This document shows, piece by piece, positions 1 through 6,038 of a stretch of DNA of 6,038 nt. The stretch is from contig NZ_SMMD01000707.1 of the NCBI RefSeq assembly GCF_009711475.1, positions 1-6,038 on the forward strand. Direction: 5' to 3'. Both the position numbers and the translations under genes were made by a program. The notes beneath the pieces were generated by a model. The model made no database searches, had not been told where the DNA came from, and saw only the letters and a list, made by a program, of their open reading frames with translations. How positions within the stretch are numbered: position 1 is the first letter of the stretch; the number at the start of each line of letters is the position of its first letter. The DNA is from Fulvivirga aurantia. Lineage in GTDB: Bacteria; Bacteroidota; Bacteroidia; Cytophagales; Cyclobacteriaceae.

Positions 1-7
1 TTTTAAT

Positions 8-21
8 AATTAATATTAATT
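8..21. repeat. 14-bp AT-only perfect palindrome upstream of the DUF3667 gene
   Basis: The sequence AATTAATATTAATT equals its own reverse complement and ends 21 bases before the ATG at 43. It could be an operator or simply part of an AT-rich promoter region. In a stretch made almost only of A and T, short palindromes arise easily by chance. The upstream region is cut by the window edge, and I could not find a good TTTG / TAnnTTTG promoter pair in the 42 bases available; TAATTTCA at 17-24 matches the -7 consensus only partly. Confidence 0.25.
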
Positions 22-42
22 TCACCGCTTAAAATAGAATGA

Positions 43-1254
43 ATGCGAATCAGTAGAAAGACCAACAGCTGTCTCAACTGCGGAAGAACCCTCGATAAGA
101 TTTATAATTATTGCCCCAACTGTGGCCAGGGTAATCACGATGATAACGTTTCTTTCGGAGCGCTTCTAGGCGATTTTTTTAGTACTTACTTTGCTGTTGA
201 CTCAAAGTTTGGCCGTACAGTTCTTCCTTTTTTTATTAAACCGGGCTACCTGACCAACCGCTACGTAGAGGGTAAAAGAGAAAGCTATGCGCACCCTATC
301 AGGTTATATCTGATCATAAGCTTATTCTATTTTTTTACTGTTACGATCGCTACCAATGAAGTAATGAAAGAATTTGATGGTGACGAAACTAAAAAAGGCA
401 TTATCTCTAATTCGAAGTCAACAAAATTGATCGATGTACTTCCTCTTATGGACGAAGGTCTTAAAAAAGACCTACAAAAGCCTTTGTCCGGAAAAGAGCG
501 GAAGTTATTGCAGGAAAAATTAGAAGTAAACAACTCTCTTGATAGTTTAACAAGCTATTTGAGCGACTTACGCCCAAAAACACAACGAGAGCTAAGATTA
601 CACCTTGGTGACTCTATTGCTGATGTCTTTAAGCTGGCAGAGGTGTCGGAAGAGGAGAAAAAGAAGGAAGAAGAGAAAAGGAAGAATAAAAGTGATCAAA
701 GCATTTTAAATAGAATAGATTTTGACAAAATCTCTGACCTCTCTGACACCGACCTTACTGACAAGCAGGTGTACGACTCTCTAAAGTTGGGTGAGTTAAG
801 CTATTTTGATGAGATGATAGCTTATCAAATGATTAGAGTCAACCGCGCTGATAATAAACAAGTAGTAGGTTATGTAGTAAAAAACCTACCACTAATGATG
901 TTTATACTCATACCAATCTTTGCTTTGGTTTTAAAACTCCTATACGTAAGAAGAAATGAGCTATACATCAAACACCTCATACATGCCCTTCACCTACATT
1001 GCTTCGCGTATCTGATATACGGAGTATTGATTATCACCACTACCTACTTGCTCAAAAATGATGACATCTCAGAACCAATGCTTACAATAGGTTTTATTTT
1101 GGTATCAACCTATGCATTTATTTCTTTCCTGAAAGTATATAAACAACACTGGTTTAAAACTCTCATTAAATTCAATATAGTCGGAGGTATCTATATGTTC
1201 GCCATTATGATCTTCTTCATGATGGAGCTAGCGATTTCTCTATTACTATTCTAG
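43..1254 (+). CDS. DUF3667 family protein: N-terminal zinc ribbon plus multi-pass membrane domain
   Basis: The biochemical role of this family is unknown. Residues 10-27 hold two CxxC knuckles (C10, C13, C24, C27) that should form a small zinc ribbon. The conserved block follows at about 37-86 (SFGALLGDFF, the DSKFGRT segment, KPGYLTNRYVEGKR, SYAHPIRLYL), which is how I recognise DUF3667. By eye there are five hydrophobic segments, near 87-104, 280-300, 314-336, 346-364 and 376-402. Between the first and second lies a hydrophilic region of about 175 residues with a highly charged Glu/Lys stretch at 203-214. Residues 311-320 carry four His and one Cys. The ATG at 43 directly follows an in-frame TGA (40-42), so no in-frame start lies nearer upstream; the next in-frame Met is at residue 286. 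An out-of-frame ATG at 39 stops after five codons. The gene stands alone on this strand and converges on hemL. The family call is fairly safe; its function is not known. Confidence 0.85.
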   Translation: MRISRKTNSCLNCGRTLDKIYNYCPNCGQGNHDDNVSFGALLGDFFSTYFAVDSKFGRTVLPFFIKPGYLTNRYVEGKRESYAHPIRLYLIISLFYFFTVTIATNEVMKEFDGDETKKGIISNSKSTKLIDVLPLMDEGLKKDLQKPLSGKERKLLQEKLEVNNSLDSLTSYLSDLRPKTQRELRLHLGDSIADVFKLAEVSEEEKKKEEEKRKNKSDQSILNRIDFDKISDLSDTDLTDKQVYDSLKLGELSYFDEMIAYQMIRVNRADNKQVVGYVVKNLPLMMFILIPIFALVLKLLYVRRNELYIKHLIHALHLHCFAYLIYGVLIITTTYLLKNDDISEPMLTIGFILVSTYAFISFLKVYKQHWFKTLIKFNIVGGIYMFAIMIFFMMELAISLLLF

Positions 1255-1314
1255 AGTATTAAAGCCTAAACGCATAAATACCTTGCGCTAGACTAATGAA
1301 TATCTTTTAATACT
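1255..1314. terminator. possible bidirectional terminator between the DUF3667 gene and hemL
   Basis: Two nested inverted repeats occupy the convergent junction. The outer arms are AGTATTAAA (1255-1263) and TTTAATACT (1306-1314), nine perfect pairs. Inside them CTA-AA-CGCA (1266-1274) can pair with TGCG-C-TAG (1284-1291) around a nine-base loop. The right outer arm lies within the last codons of hemL (stop at 1293-1295). One shared structure between two convergent genes fits a two-way terminator. The stems are AT-rich, the outer loop is long, and neither strand shows a clear U tract, so intrinsic termination would be weak. Confidence 0.35.
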
Positions 1315-2582
1315 TTCCTATTGGCAGAAAGGATGTGATCGATTACATCACCTTTAATTTCGGTAGAAACAAACAAGGTTTCGAATTGAGATGGAGCAAT
1401 ATAAACCCCTTCTTCTAATAAGCCCCTGAAGTATTTACCAAAAAGAGCTGTGTCACAACTTTTCGCTGTTTCGAAGTCAATCACTTGCTGGTTGGTAAAG
1501 AACAGGCTGTACATTGACCCAACATGGTTCATAGTATAATCCAGATTAAGGTCATTGAGTATATCCTGCATACCATCAACTATTGTTTTGGTATTCGATT
1601 CCAGGTCGGTATAGATCTGAGGATTATCATTCAATGTACTTAGCATAGCTTGCCCTGCTGCCATAGCCACAGGATTACCAGACAATGTACCCGCCTGGTA
1701 AACAGGACCTTGAGGGGAAACAAAGTCCATAATTTCTTTTTTACCCCCATAAGCACCAACAGGCATACCACCACCAATAATTTTTCCTAAAGTAGTAATG
1801 TCTGGTTTTATTCCATATAGCGCTTGCGCACCTGCTTTGGCCAATCTAAACCCGGTCATTACCTCATCAAATATGAGGACAATACCGTGCATATCACAAA
1901 TTGACCTAAGACCTTCTAGAAATGACTTTTCTGATTCAATACAACCCATATTACCTGCAACAGGCTCAATGATGATTGCTGCAATACTATCAGGATTATT
2001 GTTCACCAATTTCCGAACAGCATCCAAATTGTTAAATGGTGCAGTGAGTGTGTCTTCAGCTGTACCTTTGGTTACGCCCGGGCTATTGGGTATACCCATT
2101 GTCATTGCGCCACTACCGGCAGCAATCAAAAAAGAGTCGCCATGACCGTGATAACAACCTTCGAATTTTATAACCTTGTCGCGATTTGTATAACCACGTG
2201 CAAGTCTTATGGCCGACATAGTAGCCTCAGTGCCAGAGTTTACCATGCGTACTTTCTCAATAGAAGGTACCATTGTAGTAATCAGCTCGGCAATTGTAAT
2301 TTCTCTATTAGATGGCGCACCAAATGAAAGTGATGATTTAGCTGCTTCAACTACAGCTGCTTCTATTTCAGGGTGAGCATGGCCTAATATCATAGGGCCC
2401 CATGAGTTAATAAGGTCTACGTACTTATTGCCATCTTCATCGTAGATATAAGCGCCTTTTGCACTTGAAATGAAGAGTGGATCTCCACCAACTGCTTTAA
2501 AGGCTCTTACAGGTGAGTTGACTCCTCCCGGAATGTAGTTTTGTGCTTCCTTGAATAATGCTTTACTTCTCGATATCTCCAT
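1293..2582 (-). CDS. hemL: glutamate-1-semialdehyde 2,1-aminomutase
   Basis: This PLP enzyme converts glutamate-1-semialdehyde to 5-aminolevulinate, the last step of the C5 route to the tetrapyrrole precursor in the cytoplasm. Numbering from the GTG at 2585 (430 residues), the N-terminal family motif PGGVNSPVRAF is at 19-29, the cofactor-phosphate region NSGTEATMSAIRLAR at 116-130, YHGHGD at 145-150, the pyridine-ring Asp in FDEVMTGFR at 239-247, the Schiff-base lysine K268 in TTLGKIIGGG, and the AGTLSGNP loop at 298-305. All key residues are intact and the length is normal for the family. I prefer the ATG at 2582 (429 residues) to the GTG at 2585 because ATG is the commoner start, but the two differ by one residue and cannot be separated from sequence alone. 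It overlaps the preceding gene by 20 or 23 bases in another frame, so it is probably its translationally coupled partner and the last gene of the guaA cluster. A generic class-III aminotransferase is unlikely given the HemL-specific motifs. Confidence 0.97.
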   Translation of the reverse strand: MEISRSKALFKEAQNYIPGGVNSPVRAFKAVGGDPLFISSAKGAYIYDEDGNKYVDLINSWGPMILGHAHPEIEAAVVEAAKSSLSFGAPSNREITIAELITTMVPSIEKVRMVNSGTEATMSAIRLARGYTNRDKVIKFEGCYHGHGDSFLIAAGSGAMTMGIPNSPGVTKGTAEDTLTAPFNNLDAVRKLVNNNPDSIAAIIIEPVAGNMGCIESEKSFLEGLRSICDMHGIVLIFDEVMTGFRLAKAGAQALYGIKPDITTLGKIIGGGMPVGAYGGKKEIMDFVSPQGPVYQAGTLSGNPVAMAAGQAMLSTLNDNPQIYTDLESNTKTIVDGMQDILNDLNLDYTMNHVGSMYSLFFTNQQVIDFETAKSCDTALFGKYFRGLLEEGVYIAPSQFETLFVSTEIKGDVIDHILSANRKVLKDIH

Positions 2583-2585
2583 CAC
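2563..2585 (-). promoter_or_regulatory. stop/start overlap coupling hemL translation to the upstream gene
   Basis: The TAA of the TPR/PBP gene (2565-2563) lies downstream of both candidate hemL starts, GTG at 2585 and ATG at 2582, which are adjacent codons in one frame. The two genes use different frames here. A purine-rich AAGAAGAA tract just before the starts (about 2590-2597) could help initiation, but it is coding sequence and not a clear Shine-Dalgarno site. The arrangement suggests that ribosomes finishing the first gene help initiation of hemL. Confidence 0.5.
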
Positions 2586-4335
2586 GTTCTTCTTGATTTA
2601 AAATCACTTCCATTTCTTCATCATCAAACCTGAGTATTGGCACCAGTTGGTTGCTGTTTGATTGATTGAAGTTATAACCATAGCTAATGAAACCGGGCAT
2701 AAAGCCTTCCTCGCCCCAGCCAATCTGAAAATACTTACCATGCTTATCAAGGCTCTTCCCCATTAGCATCATTAATTCAAACCCGCTTGCTACGTACTTG
2801 TTTGGCGATTTTTTATGTTTTTTAAGGTATCTGTTTCTGAAATTTTTAAACCCTAATGTATCTTTTGGCATGTATGCTGGGGCATACAATACAGTTTTAA
2901 GCCTACCGTAAGTTTCGTAATTAATCACAGGCAGCTCCATCCACTCTGCAGAACCAATTACGGTGATAGAATCACCTCTTGTTTCTACAGCACTAATTAC
3001 TTTGGTAGATATTAAATCATTATCAGAGGCCACAAAAATATGTCCTATGCTGTCAATACCGATGGTATAGTTAGATCTCGCTTCTTCTGTAGAGGCCTCT
3101 TTTATTTTCTCGTCAGAAATCAACAATAAATCAAGAATGGCTCTCGATTCATCCTTTCTGATTTTCTGAGTCATAATTATATTAAAGCTGTCTTTTTCAA
3201 TTCGCTGCTTATATGAGTAAGCCATGGTCGAATCAGACTTTGAGTCTTCATAAAAGATGATCCCCACTTTATTTCTGGCATTTTTGGCTACATATTTTGC
3301 CGCTTCCACCCCTACCTGCTCACTGCCAGGTTTGAATAAGAATGAATATGGGTTTTTACCTATTATATCCGTATTTGAAAACAATGGATTGATCACATTG
3401 ATTTGATTAGTATATGCAAACTGAGTAACCAGCTCAATAGGTTTGGCATATAATGGCCCTATAATAAGGTCCATGCCTTTCATTTCTTCTTTAGCCAGTA
3501 TTTTGCTTGTAGCTACACTATCTCGCTTAGTATCATAGGCAAATAGTTGAATATCAATTCCGCTATCTTTGAGACTATCTACTGCCAGGCGAATACCTTC
3601 ATAAATATCCAGTACAAATTGGTTTACCTTTGGTTTGTCGACCGGCTCTAACTTATCCACCACAAAAGGTAAAATCACTGCTACTTTGTAGCTGTCCTTA
3701 AATACTGTTTTAGTAACCAGCGAAACATTTAATATCTCAGGGTCAAGGTCAAAATCTTCAATTAGCCTTTCTAATAATTCCTGATCTCTATCTGCAAGAG
3801 GCAAAGCAGCTATTCTCTTAGCTAAGACTCTGGCAACCACTTCGTCTTCACTATTATTTTTATGAAGACTCTTGAGGGTATTAAGATTTTCTATCCCGGT
3901 GATATGGTACCGCTTAAGATCGACAATGAAATCTCTACTTCTTTTATTTTTTACGCTTTTTAGAATGTTAAGCGCACTGTTAAACTCCTCCTGCTCAAAA
4001 TATATTTGTGCCAACCAGAGGTTTACCTCATCTATTTTTGACCATTTAGGATAAAGCTGCTTAACCTGTAGTAACATATCCTTTGCCATGGGTACATATC
4101 CCTGTCTATAGGCTGAAAGCGCATAATAGAAAGAAGAGTAATTAGCAAATGGATTGTTTTCGTCTGACTTGATGAGAGGCTTAAATGCCTCCATAGCCAA
4201 ACTATATTTACCTTGAGAAAATAATAGGTGTGCACCCGTGTATTGCTTTGCATACTCTTCAGGGGTGGTTTGTGCTATTACAGCACTTCCTACAAATAAA
4301 AGCCAGACAATTGCTATGTATTTTATACGCTTCAT
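2563..4335 (-). CDS. exported TPR-like plus type 1 periplasmic-binding-fold protein
   Basis: The 590-residue product starts with a signal peptide: MKRIK, a hydrophobic core, and a probable signal peptidase I site after A21 (VIA/Q). There is no lipobox cysteine, so it should be soluble in the periplasm. Residues about 30-130 form TPR-like helical repeats (AHLLFSQGKYSLAMEAF; AYRQGYVPMAKDMLLQV; LAQIYFEQEEFNSALNIL), with more helix to about 200. From about 216 (YKVAVILPF) a type 1 periplasmic-binding fold follows: DIYEGIRLAVDSL at 243-255, DLIIGPLYAKPIELV at 289-303, INVINPLFSN at 312-321, and NKVGIIFYED opening the second lobe at 355-364. The tail is acidic. This fold binds small molecules in ABC importers, but no permease or ATPase gene is nearby. 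A TPR-like domain followed by this fold is also the build of LpoA, the activator of penicillin-binding protein 1A, though LpoA is a lipoprotein. Fold assignment is fairly safe; ligand, partner and role are unknown. It starts 9 bases after guaA. Confidence 0.8.
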   Translation of the reverse strand: MKRIKYIAIVWLLFVGSAVIAQTTPEEYAKQYTGAHLLFSQGKYSLAMEAFKPLIKSDENNPFANYSSFYYALSAYRQGYVPMAKDMLLQVKQLYPKWSKIDEVNLWLAQIYFEQEEFNSALNILKSVKNKRSRDFIVDLKRYHITGIENLNTLKSLHKNNSEDEVVARVLAKRIAALPLADRDQELLERLIEDFDLDPEILNVSLVTKTVFKDSYKVAVILPFVVDKLEPVDKPKVNQFVLDIYEGIRLAVDSLKDSGIDIQLFAYDTKRDSVATSKILAKEEMKGMDLIIGPLYAKPIELVTQFAYTNQINVINPLFSNTDIIGKNPYSFLFKPGSEQVGVEAAKYVAKNARNKVGIIFYEDSKSDSTMAYSYKQRIEKDSFNIIMTQKIRKDESRAILDLLLISDEKIKEASTEEARSNYTIGIDSIGHIFVASDNDLISTKVISAVETRGDSITVIGSAEWMELPVINYETYGRLKTVLYAPAYMPKDTLGFKNFRNRYLKKHKKSPNKYVASGFELMMLMGKSLDKHGKYFQIGWGEEGFMPGFISYGYNFNQSNSNQLVPILRFDDEEMEVILNQEERDGDIEK

Positions 4336-4344
4336 CTTAAAGAT

Positions 4345-5874
4345 TTATTCCCACTCTATGGTTGCAGGAGGTTTAGAACTGATATCGTAAACAACGCGGT
4401 TTACACCTTTTACTGTATTTATTATTTTGTTGGATACGTCAGCCAGAAAATCGTATGGCAAATGGCACCAGTCAGCTGTCATACCATCTACACTGGTTAC
4501 GGCCCTTAGACTTACCACTTGCTCGTAGGTTCGTTCGTCTCCCATTACACCAACAGATTGAATCGGTAAAAGTATTGCTCCCGCCTGCCATACTTCATCA
4601 TACAGCCCATTTTCCTTGAGACCGTTTATCCATATGTGATCGACTTCCTGCAAAATTGATACCTTTTCTGGTGTGATGTCTCCTAAAATTCTAATACCGA
4701 GACCTGGGCCTGGAAAAGGATGACGACCTAAAATAGCCTGATCGATCTGTAAGGTTTTACCAACAAGCCTTACTTCATCTTTAAATAGCGTGTTTAGTGG
4801 CTCTACTACTTTCAATTTCATAAAATCTGGCAGACCACCCACATTGTGGTGAGATTTTATAGTGGCAGATGGCCCCTGAACCGATACAGACTCGATTACA
4901 TCGGGGTAGATCGTACCCTGACCCAACCATTTTACATCTTTTATTTTATGGGCTTCATCATCAAAAACCTCAATAAATACTTTACCAATCGCTTTTCTTT
5001 TGTCTTCAGGATCAGTGAGGCCTTCTAAAGCTTTGTAAAATCTATCCTTAGCATCTACACCTTTTACATTGAGCCCCATGTGTTTGTAAGAGTCGAGTAC
5101 ATCTTCAAACTCATTCTTTCTTAACAAACCATTGTCAACGAAAATACAATGTAAATTCTTACCGATTGCCTGGTGAATAAGCGTGGCAGCCACAGAAGAA
5201 TCAACACCTCCTGACAAACCTAAAACCACTTTATCATCGCCAAGTTGTTCTTTTAAAGAATCAATTGTCGCCTCTACAAAAATATCCGGAGTCCAATCCT
5301 GTGCACATTTACAGATGTGAACCACAAAATTTCTTAGTACGATTTTTCCTTCCAGACTGTGTGTTACTTCAGGGTGAAATTGTATGCCGTAAGTCTGCTC
5401 GTCTTTTATTTTGTAGGCTGCTACATTAACTGAAGGCGTACTGGCAATAATGTCGAAATTTTCAGGCAACTGTGTAATTGTATCCCCATGTGACATCCAA
5501 ACCTGAGAGTCTATAGAAATTTCTTTCATCAGCTCATTGTGCTGATCTACAGACGATAACTTAGCCCGACCGTACTCTCTAACCTTCGATGGCAATACCT
5601 CTCCGCCATTTTTATTAGCCATCATCTGAGCACCATAGCACACCCCTATCACCGGAACCTTTTGTCTATAAGCATCAAGGTCTAAATCTGGCGCATCTTC
5701 TTGCTTTACAGAACACGGGCTTCCTGATAAAATAACGCCTTTTATGTCGTCTGTAAGTGCGGGAGGGTTGTTATAGGGGTGAATTTCGCAATAAACATTA
5801 AGCTCTCTTACTCTTCTTGCAATTAGCTGCGTGTATTGGGAGCCAAAATCGAGGATCAGTATTTGTTCTGCCAT
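4345..5874 (-). CDS. guaA: GMP synthase (glutamine-hydrolysing)
   Basis: This cytoplasmic enzyme aminates XMP to GMP using glutamine and ATP, the last step of de novo guanine nucleotide synthesis. The 509-residue product has the usual single-chain layout. The class I glutamine amidotransferase domain spans about 4-185, with nucleophile C79 (GVCYGAQ) and the partners H167 and E169 (QFHPEV). The ATP-pyrophosphatase domain follows, with the P-loop SGGVDSS at 221-227 and [12 protein letters not shown] at 318-329. The C-terminal XMP-binding and dimerisation domain includes [10 protein letters not shown] at 340-349, [11 protein letters not shown] at 385-395 and the typical end KPPATIEWE. Length and motifs are complete. 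The ATG at 5874 gives the canonical beginning [20 protein letters not shown], so the start is secure even though no Shine-Dalgarno sequence precedes it. It is the first gene of the three-gene minus-strand cluster. Confidence 0.98.
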   Translation of the reverse strand: MAEQILILDFGSQYTQLIARRVRELNVYCEIHPYNNPPALTDDIKGVILSGSPCSVKQEDAPDLDLDAYRQKVPVIGVCYGAQMMANKNGGEVLPSKVREYGRAKLSSVDQHNELMKEISIDSQVWMSHGDTITQLPENFDIIASTPSVNVAAYKIKDEQTYGIQFHPEVTHSLEGKIVLRNFVVHICKCAQDWTPDIFVEATIDSLKEQLGDDKVVLGLSGGVDSSVAATLIHQAIGKNLHCIFVDNGLLRKNEFEDVLDSYKHMGLNVKGVDAKDRFYKALEGLTDPEDKRKAIGKVFIEVFDDEAHKIKDVKWLGQGTIYPDVIESVSVQGPSATIKSHHNVGGLPDFMKLKVVEPLNTLFKDEVRLVGKTLQIDQAILGRHPFPGPGLGIRILGDITPEKVSILQEVDHIWINGLKENGLYDEVWQAGAILLPIQSVGVMGDERTYEQVVSLRAVTSVDGMTADWCHLPYDFLADVSNKIINTVKGVNRVVYDISSKPPATIEWE

Positions 5875-5893
5875 GCCGCAAAAATAGTATGCA

Positions 5894-5946
5894 CGATGTG
5901 GAAAAACTATTTTCTTATAAGGAAAAGAGGCAGGCTTCTTACATCG
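5894..5946 (-). repeat. inverted repeat in the predicted guaA leader
   Basis: On the minus strand CGATGT (5946-5941) can pair with ACATCG (5899-5894), enclosing 41 bases. The enclosed part contains an imperfect palindrome at 5910-5926 built around CTTATAAG with TTTT/AAAA flanks. If transcription starts near 5947, as the possible promoter predicts, the long-range stem would form at the very 5' end of the mRNA, about 20 bases before the guaA start codon. A six-pair stem is short and could be chance. I do not recognise it as a purine riboswitch or any other known leader element. Confidence 0.25.
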
Positions 5947-5953
5947 ATTAAAT

Positions 5954-5984
5954 CAAAGGAATTGACTGTAATCATTGAGCCAAA
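5954..5984 (-). promoter_or_regulatory. possible Bacteroidota-type promoter for the guaA cluster
   Basis: Read on the minus strand, TTTG (5984-5981) is followed after exactly 19 bases by TTCCTTTG (5961-5954). This matches the Bacteroidota -33 TTTG / -7 TAnnTTTG pattern with one mismatch, a T in place of the A of TA. Spacing of about 19-21 bases is usual for these promoters. It would start transcription near 5947 and give a leader of roughly 70 bases before the guaA ATG. I saw no better pair in the 164 bases upstream of guaA, but such short patterns occur by chance in AT-rich DNA. Confidence 0.35.
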
Positions 5985-6038
5985 AACAGCCATATGAAAA
6001 GCTGGCATAGTTTTTTCGTTTAATTTTTATAAAAGAAA

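Noticed and set aside
39..56. Out-of-frame ATG overlapping the DUF3667 start, considered as a leader peptide
   Set aside because: It gives five codons and then TAG with no sequence meaning; the chance overlap ATGAATG explains it.
1798..2145. 115-codon open frame on the plus strand
   Set aside because: It lies wholly antisense to hemL, whose catalytic motifs are intact in that stretch. The translation shows no recognisable family and reads as a shadow of the real gene.
4032..4253. 73-codon minus-strand open frame within the TPR/PBP gene
   Set aside because: It is out of frame with a well-supported gene on the same strand, has a composition unlike a protein domain, and would replace the conserved TPR-like segment.
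5879..5886. Exact TAnnTTTG match (TATTTTTG on the minus strand) just upstream of guaA
   Set aside because: It ends only four bases before the guaA ATG. Transcription starting downstream of it would begin inside the coding region and miss the canonical N terminus, so it cannot be the promoter that yields full-length GuaA. It is likely part of the A/T-rich start region.
5993..6022. Short ATG-led frame near the right end on the plus strand
   Set aside because: It encodes only nine residues before a TAA and lies in the guaA upstream region with no supporting signal.
5875..6038. Purine riboswitch or tRNA in the region upstream of guaA
   Set aside because: I could not find the paired stems and conserved loop bases of a purine riboswitch, nor a cloverleaf or TTCGA-type arm. 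Only the short inverted repeat described in the features is visible.
1..6038. Mobile element, CRISPR array, phage or defence gene content
   Set aside because: No transposase, integrase, direct-repeat array or terminal inverted repeats were seen. Four intact, tightly packed genes account for nearly the whole window.

Overview
The window looks like ordinary chromosomal DNA of a member of the Bacteroidota, probably a Cytophagales-type bacterium. Evidence for this is the AT-rich composition, the absence of Shine-Dalgarno sequences before the genes, a DUF3667 membrane protein of the kind common in this phylum, and a possible promoter of the TTTG / TAnnTTTG type used by the Bacteroidota sigma factor. 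The order-level guess rests on general resemblance and is uncertain.

Layout. Positions 1-42 are an AT-rich upstream region with a 14-bp palindrome. A plus-strand gene (43-1254) encodes a zinc-ribbon plus multi-pass membrane protein of the DUF3667 family, function unknown. It converges on a minus-strand cluster, with only 38 bp between the two stop codons; that gap holds nested inverted repeats that could act as a shared terminator. Read on the minus strand, the cluster runs guaA (GMP synthase, 5874-4345), then an exported protein with an N-terminal TPR-like helical region and a type 1 periplasmic-binding fold (4335-2563), then hemL (glutamate-1-semialdehyde aminomutase, 2582 or 2585 down to 1293). 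The gaps are 9 bp and then a 20-23 bp overlap, so the three genes are very probably one transcription unit. The last 164 bases (5875-6038) contain no gene; they hold a possible guaA promoter and an inverted repeat in the predicted leader.

How the genes relate. guaA makes GMP from XMP and hemL makes 5-aminolevulinate for heme; neither pathway feeds the other directly. The middle gene is the least understood member: a soluble, apparently periplasmic binding protein with no permease or ATPase genes beside it, whose two-part build resembles the LpoA activators of peptidoglycan synthases more than a transporter component.

I found no mobile element, CRISPR array, tRNA, rRNA, toxin-antitoxin pair or defence system, and no convincing new system. 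The points most worth following are the orphan TPR/PBP protein, the metal-ligand-rich DUF3667 protein, and the overlap joining the middle gene to hemL.
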